DNA from: Methylobacterium sp. CB376
GTDB lineage: Bacteria; Pseudomonadota; Alphaproteobacteria; Rhizobiales; Beijerinckiaceae
Assembly: GCF_029714205.1 (NCBI RefSeq)
Contig: NZ_CP121648.1
Location: 3,676,001 to 3,740,000, forward strand
Length of the DNA: 64,000 bases
Reading direction: 5' to 3'
Position numbers and translations under genes: made by a program. Below, piece by piece: positions 1-7,980 of this stretch; position 1 is the stretch's first letter; every line of letters begins with the position of its first letter. The notes under the pieces were generated by a model. That model had not been told where the DNA came from. It saw nothing but the letters and a program-made list of their open reading frames with translations, and did no database searches.

Positions 1-1089
1 CTCCTCGCGGAATTGCGGGCGCTGATCGCCCAGAACGGCCCGATCCCGGTCGAGCGCTACATGGCGCTCTGCCTCGGCCACCCGCTCCACGGCTACTACA
101 CGACCCGGGACCCGCTCGGCGCGGCCGGCGACTTCACCACCGCCCCGGAGATCAGCCAGATCTTCGGCGAGCTCCTCGGCCTGTGGGCGGCGGAGGTCTG
201 GCACGGGATGGGCCGGCCCTCGCCCTGCCGCGTGGTGGAACTCGGCCCCGGACGCGGCACGCTGATCGCCGACGCGCTGCGGGCGATCCGCGCGGCGCTG
301 CCGCCCTTCGCCGAGGCCCTCGATCTCCACCTCGTCGAGACGAGCCCGGTCCTGCGGGCCGCGCAGGCGGCGCGCCTCGCCGCGATCGGCCGGGAGGCCG
401 CGTGGCACGCGCGGATCGAGGACGTGCCGGAGGGCCCCGCAATCGTCCTCGCCAACGAGTTCTTCGACGCGCTGCCGGTGCGCCAGTTCGCGCGCGGCGC
501 CGGCGCGTGGCACGAGCGCCGGATCGGCCTCGACCCGGAGGGCGGGGGCCTCGTCGTGGGGCTCGACCCCGACCCGACGCCGGAGATCGCCGCCGCCGCG
601 CCCGAGGGCGCGGTGCTGACCCTCCCCTCCGCGGCGCTCGCCGCCATGCGGGCGATCGCGGGCCGGCTCGCCCGCCAGGGGGGCGCGCTGCTCGCCATCG
701 ATTACGGCGAGGCGACGCTCGGCCTCACCGACACCCTGCAGGCGGTCTCCCGCCACCGCGCGGTCGGGATCCTCGACGCGCCCGGCGAGACCGACCTGAC
801 CGTGCCGGTCGATTTCGGCGCCCTCGCCCGCGCCGCCCGGGAGGCGGGCGCCGCGCTGCACGGCCCGGTGCCCCAGCGCGACTTCCTCCTCGCCCTCGGC
901 CTCGCCCAGCGGGCCGAGCGCCTCGCCGCCCGCGCGACGCCCGATCAGGCGCGGGCCGTCGCCGAGGCCGCGGCGCGGCTGACCGATCCCGCGCCGACCG
1001 GGATGGGTCGGCTCTTCAAGGTTTTGGGCGTCTCTGATGCGGGGATGGCGGGCCTGCCCGCCCTGCCCCGCTCGACCCTGTCCCGTTGA
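1..1089 (+). CDS. MidA/NDUFAF7-family SAM-dependent methyltransferase (5' partial)
   Basis: The frame is open from base 1, so the true start lies upstream of the window; the TTG at 13 is internal. The visible 362 residues begin with the family's N-terminal block (RYMALCLGHP, then GDFTTAPEISQIFGELLG). The glycine-rich SAM-binding loop ELGPGRGTL lies near residue 80, and ANEFFDALPVRQF follows. In mitochondria, NDUFAF7 dimethylates an arginine of a complex I subunit; bacterial members are usually annotated only as SAM-dependent methyltransferases, so the substrate here is not known. The next gene is pgeF. In many alphaproteobacteria lgt, this gene and pgeF lie together, so lgt is expected just outside the window (inference). 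Confidence 0.85.
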   Translation, partial: LLAELRALIAQNGPIPVERYMALCLGHPLHGYYTTRDPLGAAGDFTTAPEISQIFGELLGLWAAEVWHGMGRPSPCRVVELGPGRGTLIADALRAIRAALPPFAEALDLHLVETSPVLRAAQAARLAAIGREAAWHARIEDVPEGPAIVLANEFFDALPVRQFARGAGAWHERRIGLDPEGGGLVVGLDPDPTPEIAAAAPEGAVLTLPSAALAAMRAIAGRLARQGGALLAIDYGEATLGLTDTLQAVSRHRAVGILDAPGETDLTVPVDFGALARAAREAGAALHGPVPQRDFLLALGLAQRAERLAARATPDQARAVAEAAARLTDPAPTGMGRLFKVLGVSDAGMAGLPALPRSTLSR

Positions 1090-1197
1090 GCAGGAGCGCG
1101 TGCTGCTCTCCTGCTTCGATCCTCGTTTCCGCATCATCCCTGCCACCGCACCGGTGCGCGTCGCGGCGGATGGTGCCCAGGCCCGAGAGGCGTCGCC

Positions 1198-1965
1198 ATG
1201 CTCCTGGAAGCTCCCGCGCTGAGCGCGCTCCCCGGTCTCCGCCACGGCTTCTTCACGCGCGAGGGCGGGGTCTCGGGCGGGCTCTACGCCAGCCTGAACG
1301 GCGGGCTCGGCTCGGGCGACGACCCGGGCGCGGTCGCCGAGAACCGGCGCCGGATGACCGAGCGCCTCGGCGTCGCGCCGGACGCCCTGGTCAGCCTCTA
1401 CCAGATCCACTCGGCCGAATGCGTCACCGTGGAGGCCCCCTTCCCCGACCGCCCGCGGGCGGACGGCATGGCGACCCGGGTCCCGGGCCTCGCGCTGGGC
1501 ATCCTCACGGCGGATTGCGGGCCGATCCTGTTCGCCGATCCCGAGAACCGCGTCGTCGGCGCCGCCCATGCGGGCTGGAAGGGCGCCTTCACGGGGATCA
1601 TCGAGGCGACGCTCGCCGCCATGGAGCGCCTCGGCGCCGAGCGCGGCCGCATCGTCGCGGTGCTCGGCCCCACGATCGGCCGCGAGAATTACGAGGTCGG
1701 CCCGGAATTCCACGCCCGCTTCGCGCAGGCCGGGCCCGCCCACGCGGATTTCTTCGCCCCGAGCCCGGGCCGCGCCGGCCACCACCTCTTCGACCTGCCC
1801 GCCTACATCGCCGCGCGCCTGCGCGCCGCCGGGATCGGCACCGTGGCCGATCTCGGCCTCTGCACCTACGCGGATCCGGACCGGTTCTTCAGCTACCGGC
1901 GCACCACGCACCGGGCCGAGCCCGATTACGGCCGCCTCGTCTCGGCCATTGCGCTGGTGCCATAG
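1198..1965 (+). CDS. pgeF: Peptidoglycan editing factor PgeF (laccase-domain protein)
   Basis: The product is 255 residues, the usual length for this family (YfiH, DUF152). The family removes wrongly incorporated L-Ser from the peptidoglycan precursor UDP-MurNAc-peptide. The metal-site motifs are all present: QIHS with H71, TADC with C107 and HAGWKG with H124. These are the three ligand positions described for the E. coli enzyme. The ATG at 1198 is preceded by GAGAGG at a suitable distance. It lies 108 bp after the methyltransferase gene on the same strand and is probably co-transcribed with it. No signal peptide is seen, as expected for a cytoplasmic enzyme. Confidence 0.9.
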   Translation: MLLEAPALSALPGLRHGFFTREGGVSGGLYASLNGGLGSGDDPGAVAENRRRMTERLGVAPDALVSLYQIHSAECVTVEAPFPDRPRADGMATRVPGLALGILTADCGPILFADPENRVVGAAHAGWKGAFTGIIEATLAAMERLGAERGRIVAVLGPTIGRENYEVGPEFHARFAQAGPAHADFFAPSPGRAGHHLFDLPAYIAARLRAAGIGTVADLGLCTYADPDRFFSYRRTTHRAEPDYGRLVSAIALVP

Positions 1966-2236
1966 CGGGCATTCCGCCGGCGGGAAGCATTCGGGTCTAG
2001 GCGCAGCGAAAAATTTTTGTGGGCGCGTGAACCTTGGCCATACGGGCGCGTTGTCGGGGTAAGGAGCCAAGGGAGTCCGGGCGGCGAAACGCCGACAAGG
2101 CCGCGGTGAACCTCACCAGCGTTGTCGCCAGGACACAGCTTTCACAAGGCTGCCGGGATATGTCGAGGCACTGCTTCGGGAGAACGTTCGGCTGCGGCCG
2201 CAACGGCGCCGGGGCATCGTAGAGAGGACCAGAACC

Positions 2237-3127
2237 ATGAAGTCGCTTCTCAAGAGCGCCACCGCCCTCGCGGGTGTTGTTATTGCCGGCTCGGCCATGG
2301 CGGCTGACCTGCCGCGTCGCGCGGCGCCGCCGCCGGTCTTCACGCCGGTGCCGGTCTTCACCTGGACGGGCTTCTACGCCGGTTTCAACGCTGGCTACGG
2401 GTTCGGCACCAGCGACAACAACAACTCGACCCTGATCGGCGTGAACGCCGCGACCGGCCTCGTGCCCCCCGGCACGACCGCGGTCCTCGGCTTCCGCAAC
2501 CGCGACAACAACGACGGCTTCGTCGGCGGCGGTCAGGTCGGCTACAACTACCAGTTCACGCCGGGCGCCGGCGTCGTGATCGGCATCGAGGCGGACGCCC
2601 AGTACGCCGATTTCGGCCGTGAGCGGAACCGCTTCAGCCTCGTCACCAACAACCCGGCGGTGACCGGGCTGGCCGCCCAGCAGGTCTTCAACCCGAACGG
2701 CCTGTCGGGTCTGGACTACTTCGGCACGGTGCGCGGCCGGCTCGGCTACGCCTTCGACCGCACCCTCGTCTACGCCACCGGCGGCTTCGCCTACGGCGGC
2801 GGCGGCGGCACCAGCTTCGGCCTGCCCAACCGCGACGACTTCCAGACCGGCTGGACGGTCGGCGGCGGCGTCGAGTACGCCCTGCCCACCGACTCGTTCC
2901 TGAACTTCTTCAAGTCGAACGCGGTGACCCTGAAGGTCGAAGGTCTCTACGTGAACCTCGACCGCGGCAACGGCCTCAACGGCGCCTTCGCGGTCAACAA
3001 CGCCGGCACCCTGATCACCGTGACCAGCCCCGGCGTGGTGCTGGTCCCGGGCAGCGGCCTGGTGCGTCGCGACACCGAGTTCGCGGTGGTGCGCGCCGGC
3101 CTGAACTACAAGTTCGGCACCTACTGA
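2237..3127 (+). CDS. Omp25/RopB-like outer-membrane beta-barrel protein
   Basis: The 296-residue product starts with a clear signal peptide (MKSLLKSATALAGVVIAGSA) and a cleavage site at A-M-A before A-D-L-P, a hallmark of rhizobial Omp25-type proteins. FTWTGFYAGFNAGYGFG is the first barrel strand. Alternating hydrophobic/glycine strands follow, and the protein ends in YKFGTY, a C-terminal aromatic residue as recognised by the BAM complex. The start is supported by AGAGAGG at 2220-2226. The 271-bp upstream gap holds an AT-rich patch (GAAAAATTTTTG around 2008-2019) that may belong to its promoter. Such proteins are abundant structural or porin-like barrels; no substrate can be named. Confidence 0.85.
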   Translation: MKSLLKSATALAGVVIAGSAMAADLPRRAAPPPVFTPVPVFTWTGFYAGFNAGYGFGTSDNNNSTLIGVNAATGLVPPGTTAVLGFRNRDNNDGFVGGGQVGYNYQFTPGAGVVIGIEADAQYADFGRERNRFSLVTNNPAVTGLAAQQVFNPNGLSGLDYFGTVRGRLGYAFDRTLVYATGGFAYGGGGGTSFGLPNRDDFQTGWTVGGGVEYALPTDSFLNFFKSNAVTLKVEGLYVNLDRGNGLNGAFAVNNAGTLITVTSPGVVLVPGSGLVRRDTEFAVVRAGLNYKFGTY

Positions 3128-3145
3128 GCCTCGGCTCGGTCACCG

Positions 3146-3205
3146 GCCGGACTTGCCCCGGCCGGACTTGCCCCAGCCGAACCTGCCCCGGCCGAACCTG
3201 CCCCG
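3146..3205. repeat. Four tandem 15-bp repeats after the porin gene
   Basis: Four head-to-tail 15-bp units at 3146-3160, 3161-3175, 3176-3190 and 3191-3205 follow the pattern GCCGGACTTGCCCCG / GCCGAACCTGCCCCG, with a degenerate fifth unit next to them. They lie between the porin stop codon and its terminator hairpin, so they would be in the 3' untranslated part of the mRNA. No function is evident. Confidence 0.85.
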
Positions 3206-3214
3206 TTCGAACCC

Positions 3215-3246
3215 GAAGCCCGGCCCACAGGCCGGGCTTCTTCCTT
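3215..3246 (+). terminator. Rho-independent terminator of the porin gene
   Basis: A perfect 11-bp stem, GAAGCCCGGCC at 3215-3225 and its complement at 3230-3240, encloses a CACA loop and is followed by TTCCTT. The T tract is weak, but the stem is strong and the position after the porin gene is right. It also lies between converging genes and could act in both directions. Confidence 0.75.
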
Positions 3247-3273
3247 GTCGGTCGCCCCGGGCCGGGCGCGCGG

Positions 3274-3708
3274 TCAGTGCAGCGAGGCAGGATCGCCGGC
3301 AAAGCCGTTCGGCACGCCGCGGACGTCCGCCTCGCCCGGCGCCGACACGCCCGGCCCCTCCTGACCCGAACTCGCCTCCGCGAGGATCCGCCGCGCCCGG
3401 GCGATCCGCGCCTGCGACTCCGCGAGGCGGGCCTCCAGCCGGCGCACCCGCTCGCGCTCCGCGGCGAGCAGCGCCTCCGCAGCCCCGCAGCGCGCCCGCG
3501 CCTCCGCCGCCTCGCGCCGGGCCGCCGCCTCCCGGTCGGCCGCCTCGCGCAGAACCCTCTCCACCCGCTCCACCAGGGGCCGCACCTGCCCGGCGATGCG
3601 CCGCGCCCGCGCCTCGGCCGCCTCCGCGCGCGCCGTCGCGTGGCGCACCGTCTCGGTCGCCCGCCGCAGCAGGGTCAGGATCGTCTCGGGATCGGGCAAG
3701 GACGGCAT
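3274..3708 (-). CDS. Hypothetical coiled-coil protein
   Basis: This 144-residue protein is not recognised. Residues about 10-115 are almost entirely charged heptad-like helix rich in Ala, Arg and Glu (for example LRRATETVRHATARAEAAEA), pointing to a long coiled coil. The tail from about 118 is short and Gly/Pro-rich. No membrane segment or signal peptide is visible. It runs toward the porin gene and is divergent from the DUF892 gene. High-GC DNA can produce spurious Ala/Arg-rich frames, so the coding call is moderate; the regular heptads are the main support. Confidence 0.55.
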   Translation of the reverse strand: MPSLPDPETILTLLRRATETVRHATARAEAAEARARRIAGQVRPLVERVERVLREAADREAAARREAAEARARCGAAEALLAAERERVRRLEARLAESQARIARARRILAEASSGQEGPGVSAPGEADVRGVPNGFAGDPASLH

Positions 3709-3847
3709 GGCGGCACTCGGGACCGGCGGGGGATCGCCCTACGACGCCCGGCCGCGGCGGCGCGGTCAAGACGGCGGCGGGCGCCGCGCCCGGAACGATC
3801 GCGGCAGGCCTGGGTTTTCGGGGTGCGTGATACCGATCGGGAGTACC

Positions 3848-4339
3848 ATGATGGCCGGGAAAGACCTCAGGACGCTGTTCCTGCACCAGCTCAAGGACAC
3901 CTACTTCGCCGAGAACGCCATCCTGAAGGCGCTCCCGAAGATGGCCGAGGCGGCCCAGACCGACGCCCTGCGCGGGGCCTTCGGGGTCCATCTCCAGGAG
4001 ACGCGCGAGCAGGTGAAGCGCCTCGACCAGGTCTTCCGCAGCCTCGGCGAGAAGCCCGAGGGCGTGACCTGCAAGGCCATCCAGGGCATCATCGCCGAGG
4101 GCGAGGAGGTGATGCAGGAATTCGGCGGCAGCGGCGCCCTCGATGCCGGCCTGATCGCCGCCGCCCAGGCCGTGGAGCATTACGAGATCACCCGCTACGG
4201 CACCCTGATCGCCTGGGCGCGCCAGCTCGGCCTCGCCGAGGCCGAGAGCCTGCTCAAGGAGACCCTGGTCGAGGAGGAGAACACCGACGAGGTGCTCTCG
4301 GAACTCGCCGAGGAGGCCGTGAACCCGGCCGCGGCGTGA
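3848..4339 (+). CDS. Ferritin-like DUF892 protein (YciE/YciF family)
   Basis: The product has 163 residues, the normal family size. It begins MMAGKDLRTLFLHQLKDTYF, which matches the first helix of the YciE/YciF four-helix bundle. Candidate metal-site residues are visible in LQETREQV (H48, E51) and AVEHYEITRYG (E110, H111, E113). The frame stays open upstream, but the start was placed at ATG 3848, or the adjacent ATG 3851, because GGGAG lies just before them and family similarity begins there. Family members are stress-induced and form diiron bundles; their exact role is uncertain. Two GC-rich hairpins separate it from the next gene. Confidence 0.85.
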   Translation: MMAGKDLRTLFLHQLKDTYFAENAILKALPKMAEAAQTDALRGAFGVHLQETREQVKRLDQVFRSLGEKPEGVTCKAIQGIIAEGEEVMQEFGGSGALDAGLIAAAQAVEHYEITRYGTLIAWARQLGLAEAESLLKETLVEEENTDEVLSELAEEAVNPAAA

Positions 4340-4341
4340 CG

Positions 4342-4391
4342 TGCGGGGGCCCGGCCCCCGCATCCCGGCCGGAGGGAGCCTCCCTCCGGCC
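4342..4391 (+). terminator. Tandem GC-rich hairpins between the DUF892 and VOC genes
   Basis: Two perfect inverted repeats lie side by side. The first has 9-bp arms at 4342-4350 and 4354-4362 with a 3-nt loop. The second has 11-bp arms at 4367-4377 and 4381-4391 with a 3-nt loop. There is no T tract. The second hairpin ends just before the ribosome-binding site of the VOC gene (GGAGGGAAGG), so the pair may terminate the upstream message, attenuate the downstream one or stabilise a processed transcript. Confidence 0.5.
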
Positions 4392-4409
4392 TCCCTGGAG
4401 GGAAGGACG

Positions 4410-4823
4410 ATGCCGGAGGTCGCGGGCGTCCTCGAGACCGTGCTCTACGTCGACGACCTGGAGCGGGCCGCCGCCTTCTGGGGCGGGCCGATGGGCCTGC
4501 CCTGCATCCACAGCGACCACCGCATGCGGGCCTTCGACGTGGCCGGGCGGGGCGTGCTGCTGCTCTTCCCCCGCGGGGGCTCCCTCCACCCGATCGAGAC
4601 GCCCGGCGGCACCATCCCGCCCCATGACGGGCAGGGACCGCTTCACCTCGCCCTCGCGATCCCGGCCGAGGCCCTGGGCGCCTGGGAGGCCCACCTCGCC
4701 GAGGCCGGCATCGCGGTCGAGGGGCGGACGCACTGGCCGCGGGGCGGCACCAGCCTCTACTTCCGCGACCCGGACGGCCACCTCGTCGAGCTGGCGACGC
4801 CGGGCCTCTGGAAGGGCTACTGA
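4410..4823 (+). CDS. VOC-family (glyoxalase/dioxygenase-fold) protein
   Basis: The start at ATG 4410 is chosen over an upstream in-frame start because GGAGGGAAGG precedes it and the conserved fold begins at once (VLETVLYVDDLERAAAFW). The 137 residues form one VOC unit of paired beta-alpha-beta-beta-beta modules. GPLHLAL near the middle and YFRDPDGHLVELATPGLW at the end carry the His and Glu used as metal ligands in the superfamily. The reaction cannot be deduced; members include glyoxalases, resistance proteins and dioxygenases. Its 3' end overlaps the glucokinase gene on the other strand by 7 bp. Confidence 0.85.
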   Translation: MPEVAGVLETVLYVDDLERAAAFWGGPMGLPCIHSDHRMRAFDVAGRGVLLLFPRGGSLHPIETPGGTIPPHDGQGPLHLALAIPAEALGAWEAHLAEAGIAVEGRTHWPRGGTSLYFRDPDGHLVELATPGLWKGY

Positions 4824-5815
4824 GCGGGCGCCCGCCAGACCTGCCCGTCATAGGCGAAGCGCTCCGGCCTGGAGGCGAGCGCCGCCAGCCCGGTGAAGGC
4901 CGGATCCGCGATCGTGATCACGCAGGTCGGAATCCGCTCCATCATCGCCACGAAGGGCGGCTTGTGCACGAAGGCCTGCCGGAAAGCGCCCCGCCGCAGC
5001 ACCGGCAGGAGGCGCGGCGCGATGCCCCCGCCGATATAGACGCCCCCGGTCGCCAGGAAGGTGAGCGCGAGGTCGCCGCACAGCCGCCCGAGCAGCTTGG
5101 CGAACAGCGCGAGGGTCTCAGCGGCGGCCGGATCCTCGCCGGACAGCCCGCGCGCGGTCACGGCCTCGGGGGCGAGCGCCCGCCCGCCGCTCACGGCGGC
5201 GTAGAGGCGGCACAGGCCGGGGCCGGAGAGCAGCGCCTCGACGGTGATGCGCCCCTCGATCCGCTCCAGGGCCGGCCAGAGGGCCGCCTCGGCGGCGTCG
5301 CTCGGGCCGAAATCGGTGTGGCCCGCCTCCGTCGACACGATCGCCAGCTGTTCGCCGAAAGGCACGAGCGCGGCGGCGCCGAAGCCGGTCCCCGGCCCGA
5401 GCACGAGGCGGCTGCCGCGCCCCGGTGCCAGGGCCGGCCCGACCGCGGAGAGCGCGGCCCCGTCGCCGTCGAGCGGGTCGAGCGCGGCGGCCCCGGCCGC
5501 GACCGGCACGTAGTCGTTGACGAGGACGCAGGCGCCGAGGCCGAAATCGCGGCCGATCCGCTCGCCCTCGATCACCCAGGCGGCGTTGGTGAGCGGCACC
5601 GCCGGGCCGTCGACCCGCCCCGCGATGGCGAGGATCGCCGAGCGCGGTGCCGCCCCGCCCTTGGCGAGGGCGTGCCGGATCGCCGCGCTCGGGTCCGGGA
5701 AGGCCCCGGTCTGCACGTGATCGAGCGGCAGGGGCGCGGCTCCCGGCCGCGGCACCAGCGCGAAGCGCGCGTTGGTGCCGCCGATATCGCCGATGAGGAC
5801 GGGGAAGTCGAACAT
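4817..5815 (-). CDS. glk: Glucokinase
   Basis: The 332-residue product begins with the glucokinase ATP/phosphate motif GDIGGTNARFAL (residues 9-20). The catalytic aspartate is in VLVNDY (N100-D101), and the sugar- and nucleotide-binding motifs LVLGPGTGFGAA and STEAGHTDFG follow, with GGGIAPRL toward the C-terminus. It phosphorylates glucose with ATP to glucose 6-phosphate in the cytoplasm. Its length matches proteobacterial Glk. It is convergent with the VOC gene, which it overlaps by 7 bp, and lies 74 bp downstream of the 3-hydroxyacyl-CoA dehydrogenase promoter-distal end in the opposite reading order. Confidence 0.9.
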   Translation of the reverse strand: MFDFPVLIGDIGGTNARFALVPRPGAAPLPLDHVQTGAFPDPSAAIRHALAKGGAAPRSAILAIAGRVDGPAVPLTNAAWVIEGERIGRDFGLGACVLVNDYVPVAAGAAALDPLDGDGAALSAVGPALAPGRGSRLVLGPGTGFGAAALVPFGEQLAIVSTEAGHTDFGPSDAAEAALWPALERIEGRITVEALLSGPGLCRLYAAVSGGRALAPEAVTARGLSGEDPAAAETLALFAKLLGRLCGDLALTFLATGGVYIGGGIAPRLLPVLRRGAFRQAFVHKPPFVAMMERIPTCVITIADPAFTGLAALASRPERFAYDGQVWRAPAQ

Positions 5816-5889
5816 GGAGGGCCGCTTTCCGCCGGGTGAGGAGGGGAAACGGCCCCGTTATAGCGCCGCCCGCCCGGGAATCGACCGGG

Positions 5890-6840
5890 TCAGCGCCCCT
5901 CCATCCGCCCGATCTCGCGCATCGCCCGCTTCAGGGCGAGCAGCCGCCGGTCGCGGTCGCGAAACAGCTCGGCCGGGTCGCGCCCGCCCCAGTCGAAGAA
6001 GCCGTGCCCCGCCATCACGCCCGTGCGCCCCTCCGCCGCCAGCGCGTCGAGGGCCGGCGAGGCGGTGCGGGCCGGGGGCGGGCTGTAGCTCGCATTGGCC
6101 AGCGCGTGGCGCAGGAGCTCGATCCCAGTGAAGTCGGCCTTGGCGAGGTGGCCGAGGACCGGGATGCGCAGGGCCAGCCCGTGGATGATCGCGTCGTCGA
6201 TGTCCCGCGGCGAGGCGAGCCCCTCGTCGAGGAGGTGGTAGACCTCCGCCGAGATCGCCGACTGGATACGGTTGGCGACGTAGCCCGGCACGAAGCGCTT
6301 GAGGACGATCGGGACCTGGCCGAGGCCGAGGACGAGCTCGCGCATCGTCTCGACCACGGCCGGATCGGTCCGCGGCCCCGGTACCACGTCGACGAGGTCG
6401 ACGATGTAGGGCGGCGTGTACCAATGCGCGACGAGGGCCCGCGCCTGCCGGGCCTCCGGGATCAGCGGGAAGACGTCGAGGTAGCTCGTGTTGCTGGCCA
6501 GGATCGTGCCGGGGGCGCAGAGCCGGTCGAGTTCGGCGAAGAGCGCCCGCTTGGCCTCCGGGTTCTCGGTGATCGCCTCGATGACGAGGTCCGCCCCTGC
6601 CACCGTCCCGGCGAGGTCCGGCGACAGGCGCACGGCCGCCTCCAGCCGCTCGGGCGTCCACTCCGCCGCGACGGCCTGCGCCTCCCGCAAGGTGGCGAGG
6701 GCCGAGCCCATCAGGCCCGGCACCCGCTCCAGGGCCTCGGCCCGGCTGTCGGTCAGGCGCACCCCGTGCCCGCCGAGGGCCAGGACCAGCGCGATGCCGT
6801 GCCCCATCAGGCCGGCCCCGATCACCGCGATCTCGCTCAT
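5890..6840 (-). CDS. 3-hydroxyacyl-CoA dehydrogenase family protein
   Basis: The ATG at 6840 is used because GGGGAGGAAC lies just upstream and the Rossmann fold starts at once: MSEIAVIGAG, with the NAD loop GAGLMGHGIA at residues 8-17. The frame remains open far upstream but has no protein-like character there. The 316 residues contain the N-terminal NAD domain, ASNTSYLDVFP, and the helical C-terminal domain (GYVANRIQSAISAEVYHLLDEG). The catalytic histidine is H139. The usual glutamate 12 residues later is aspartate here (D151, in IVDLVDVVPG). The closest subtype may be a gulonate- or carnitine-dehydrogenase-like enzyme rather than fatty-acid beta-oxidation; the substrate is unknown. The GntR gene is divergent. 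Confidence 0.8.
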   Translation of the reverse strand: MSEIAVIGAGLMGHGIALVLALGGHGVRLTDSRAEALERVPGLMGSALATLREAQAVAAEWTPERLEAAVRLSPDLAGTVAGADLVIEAITENPEAKRALFAELDRLCAPGTILASNTSYLDVFPLIPEARQARALVAHWYTPPYIVDLVDVVPGPRTDPAVVETMRELVLGLGQVPIVLKRFVPGYVANRIQSAISAEVYHLLDEGLASPRDIDDAIIHGLALRIPVLGHLAKADFTGIELLRHALANASYSPPPARTASPALDALAAEGRTGVMAGHGFFDWGGRDPAELFRDRDRRLLALKRAMREIGRMEGR

Positions 6841-6970
6841 GCGTTCCTCCCCGGCGAGGTCTCCGCCGCGCTCCCGGCCCGCCGGGCACCGGCGCGGCGT
6901 CGGGGCGGTGGCGCGGTCCGCCCGTTCACCTCGCCCGCCCTGCCTCGCCCGCCCACCTGGCCCGAGCCGC

Positions 6971-7072
6971 CCGCCTCGCGCAAGGGGCCGCCTCGCGCAA
7001 GGACCCGCCTGGCGCAAGGGGCCGCTTGGCGCAAGGGGCCGCTTGGCGCAAGGACCCGCCTGGCGCAAGCGG
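6971..7072. repeat. Six tandem 17-bp repeats in a divergent promoter region
   Basis: Six contiguous units of exactly 17 bp run from 6971 to 7072 with consensus CCGCYTSGCGCAAGGRS. The later units contain CTTGGCGCAAG, an imperfect palindrome with CTTG/CAAG arms around GCG. The array lies between the divergent dehydrogenase gene (start 6840) and the GntR gene (start 7141). It could be an array of regulator-binding sites, for instance for the GntR protein; it is not CRISPR-like because there are no spacers. Confidence 0.85.
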
Positions 7073-7140
7073 GAATGCGGGCGCGAGCGCATCCTTGCGT
7101 GCGCGTTGACAGGTCCGGGGACCGATGCGACGGCTTGGCG

Positions 7141-7821
7141 ATGAGCCGCACCGCCGACCCTGAGCGCAGCCTCGGCCCGACCCGCGCCGAGGAGATCCGC
7201 CGCCGGCTCGCGGACGAGATCGTCCGGGGCCTGCGCGCGCCCGGCACGCCGCTCGACGAGGCGGAGCTGGCGGCCCTGTTCGGCGTCTCGCGCACCCCGG
7301 TGCGCGAGGCCCTGCGGCAGCTCGAAGTGGAGGGCTTCGCCACCTCCCGCCCGCGCCGCGGGGCCCTGGTGAGCACGATCGCCCCGGCGGCGCTCGCCGA
7401 GATGTTCTTCGTGATGGCGGAGCTGGAGGCCCTCTGCTGCCGCCTCGCCGCCCAGGCCATGACCGCCGAGGAGGGCGCGGAGCTGGAGCGGGCGCGCCGC
7501 CTCTGCGAGGCGGCGGTCGCCGCCGACGCGATCGAGGAGTACCGCGAGGCCAACGACCGCTTCCACGACCTGATCTATCGGGCGAGCCACAACGGCTTCC
7601 TGATGGAGCAGACCCGGGCGGTGCGCCGCCGCGTGGCGCCCTTCCGGCGGGCGCAGTTCCAGTCCTCCGGCCGGCTGGCGAAGTCCCTCGCCGAGCACGA
7701 GCGCATCGCCGCCTCCCTGCGCGCCCGCGACGGCGAGACGGCGGCGCGCGAGGTGCGCGCCCACATCTTCACGGTGGAATACGCCTACTACCACCAGAAG
7801 GCCCAGGGGCCGGCCTCCTGA
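7141..7821 (+). CDS. GntR-family transcriptional regulator (FCD/FadR subfamily)
   Basis: The start at ATG 7141 gives a 226-residue protein. The winged helix-turn-helix spans about residues 15-75 (EEIRRRLADEIVRG, then LAALFGVSRTPVREALRQLE). The helical FCD effector domain follows, with RFHDLIYRASHN and a C-terminal histidine in HIFTVEY that are typical metal/ligand positions. Upstream, the frame runs through the 17-bp repeats and is not protein-like. A TTGACA box occurs at 7106-7111, but no convincing -10 follows it. Being divergent from the dehydrogenase gene, it probably controls that gene and itself in response to a small carboxylate or acyl compound (inference). Confidence 0.88.
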   Translation: MSRTADPERSLGPTRAEEIRRRLADEIVRGLRAPGTPLDEAELAALFGVSRTPVREALRQLEVEGFATSRPRRGALVSTIAPAALAEMFFVMAELEALCCRLAAQAMTAEEGAELERARRLCEAAVAADAIEEYREANDRFHDLIYRASHNGFLMEQTRAVRRRVAPFRRAQFQSSGRLAKSLAEHERIAASLRARDGETAAREVRAHIFTVEYAYYHQKAQGPAS

Positions 7822-7980
7822 GCCTCATTCGCCGACGCGGTCGCCGGTTCGGCGGCGAGAATGATCGGCAACGAGACCCGAACGGGATCGCCCCGCGCCC
7901 CTCTGATACGCAACCCGACGGAGCGCTTCGCAATGCGGATGAGGGCGGCGCCGGCGACCCGCGGGGCGCGCTCCGTCCGC

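Noticed and set aside
3277..4896. A 539-codon plus-strand frame across the coiled-coil, DUF892 and VOC genes
   Set aside because: It overlaps three better-supported genes in other frames and is Arg/Pro-rich, as expected of a shadow frame.
6971..7072. CRISPR array
   Set aside because: The 17-bp units are contiguous with no spacers, and no cas gene is present.
5836..7140. Long in-frame extension upstream of the GntR gene
   Set aside because: It runs antisense to the dehydrogenase and through the 17-bp repeats; the GntR fold starts at ATG 7141.
6841..7794. Upstream extension of the dehydrogenase frame
   Set aside because: The Rossmann fold begins exactly at 6840 after a strong ribosome-binding site; upstream residues are antisense to the GntR gene.
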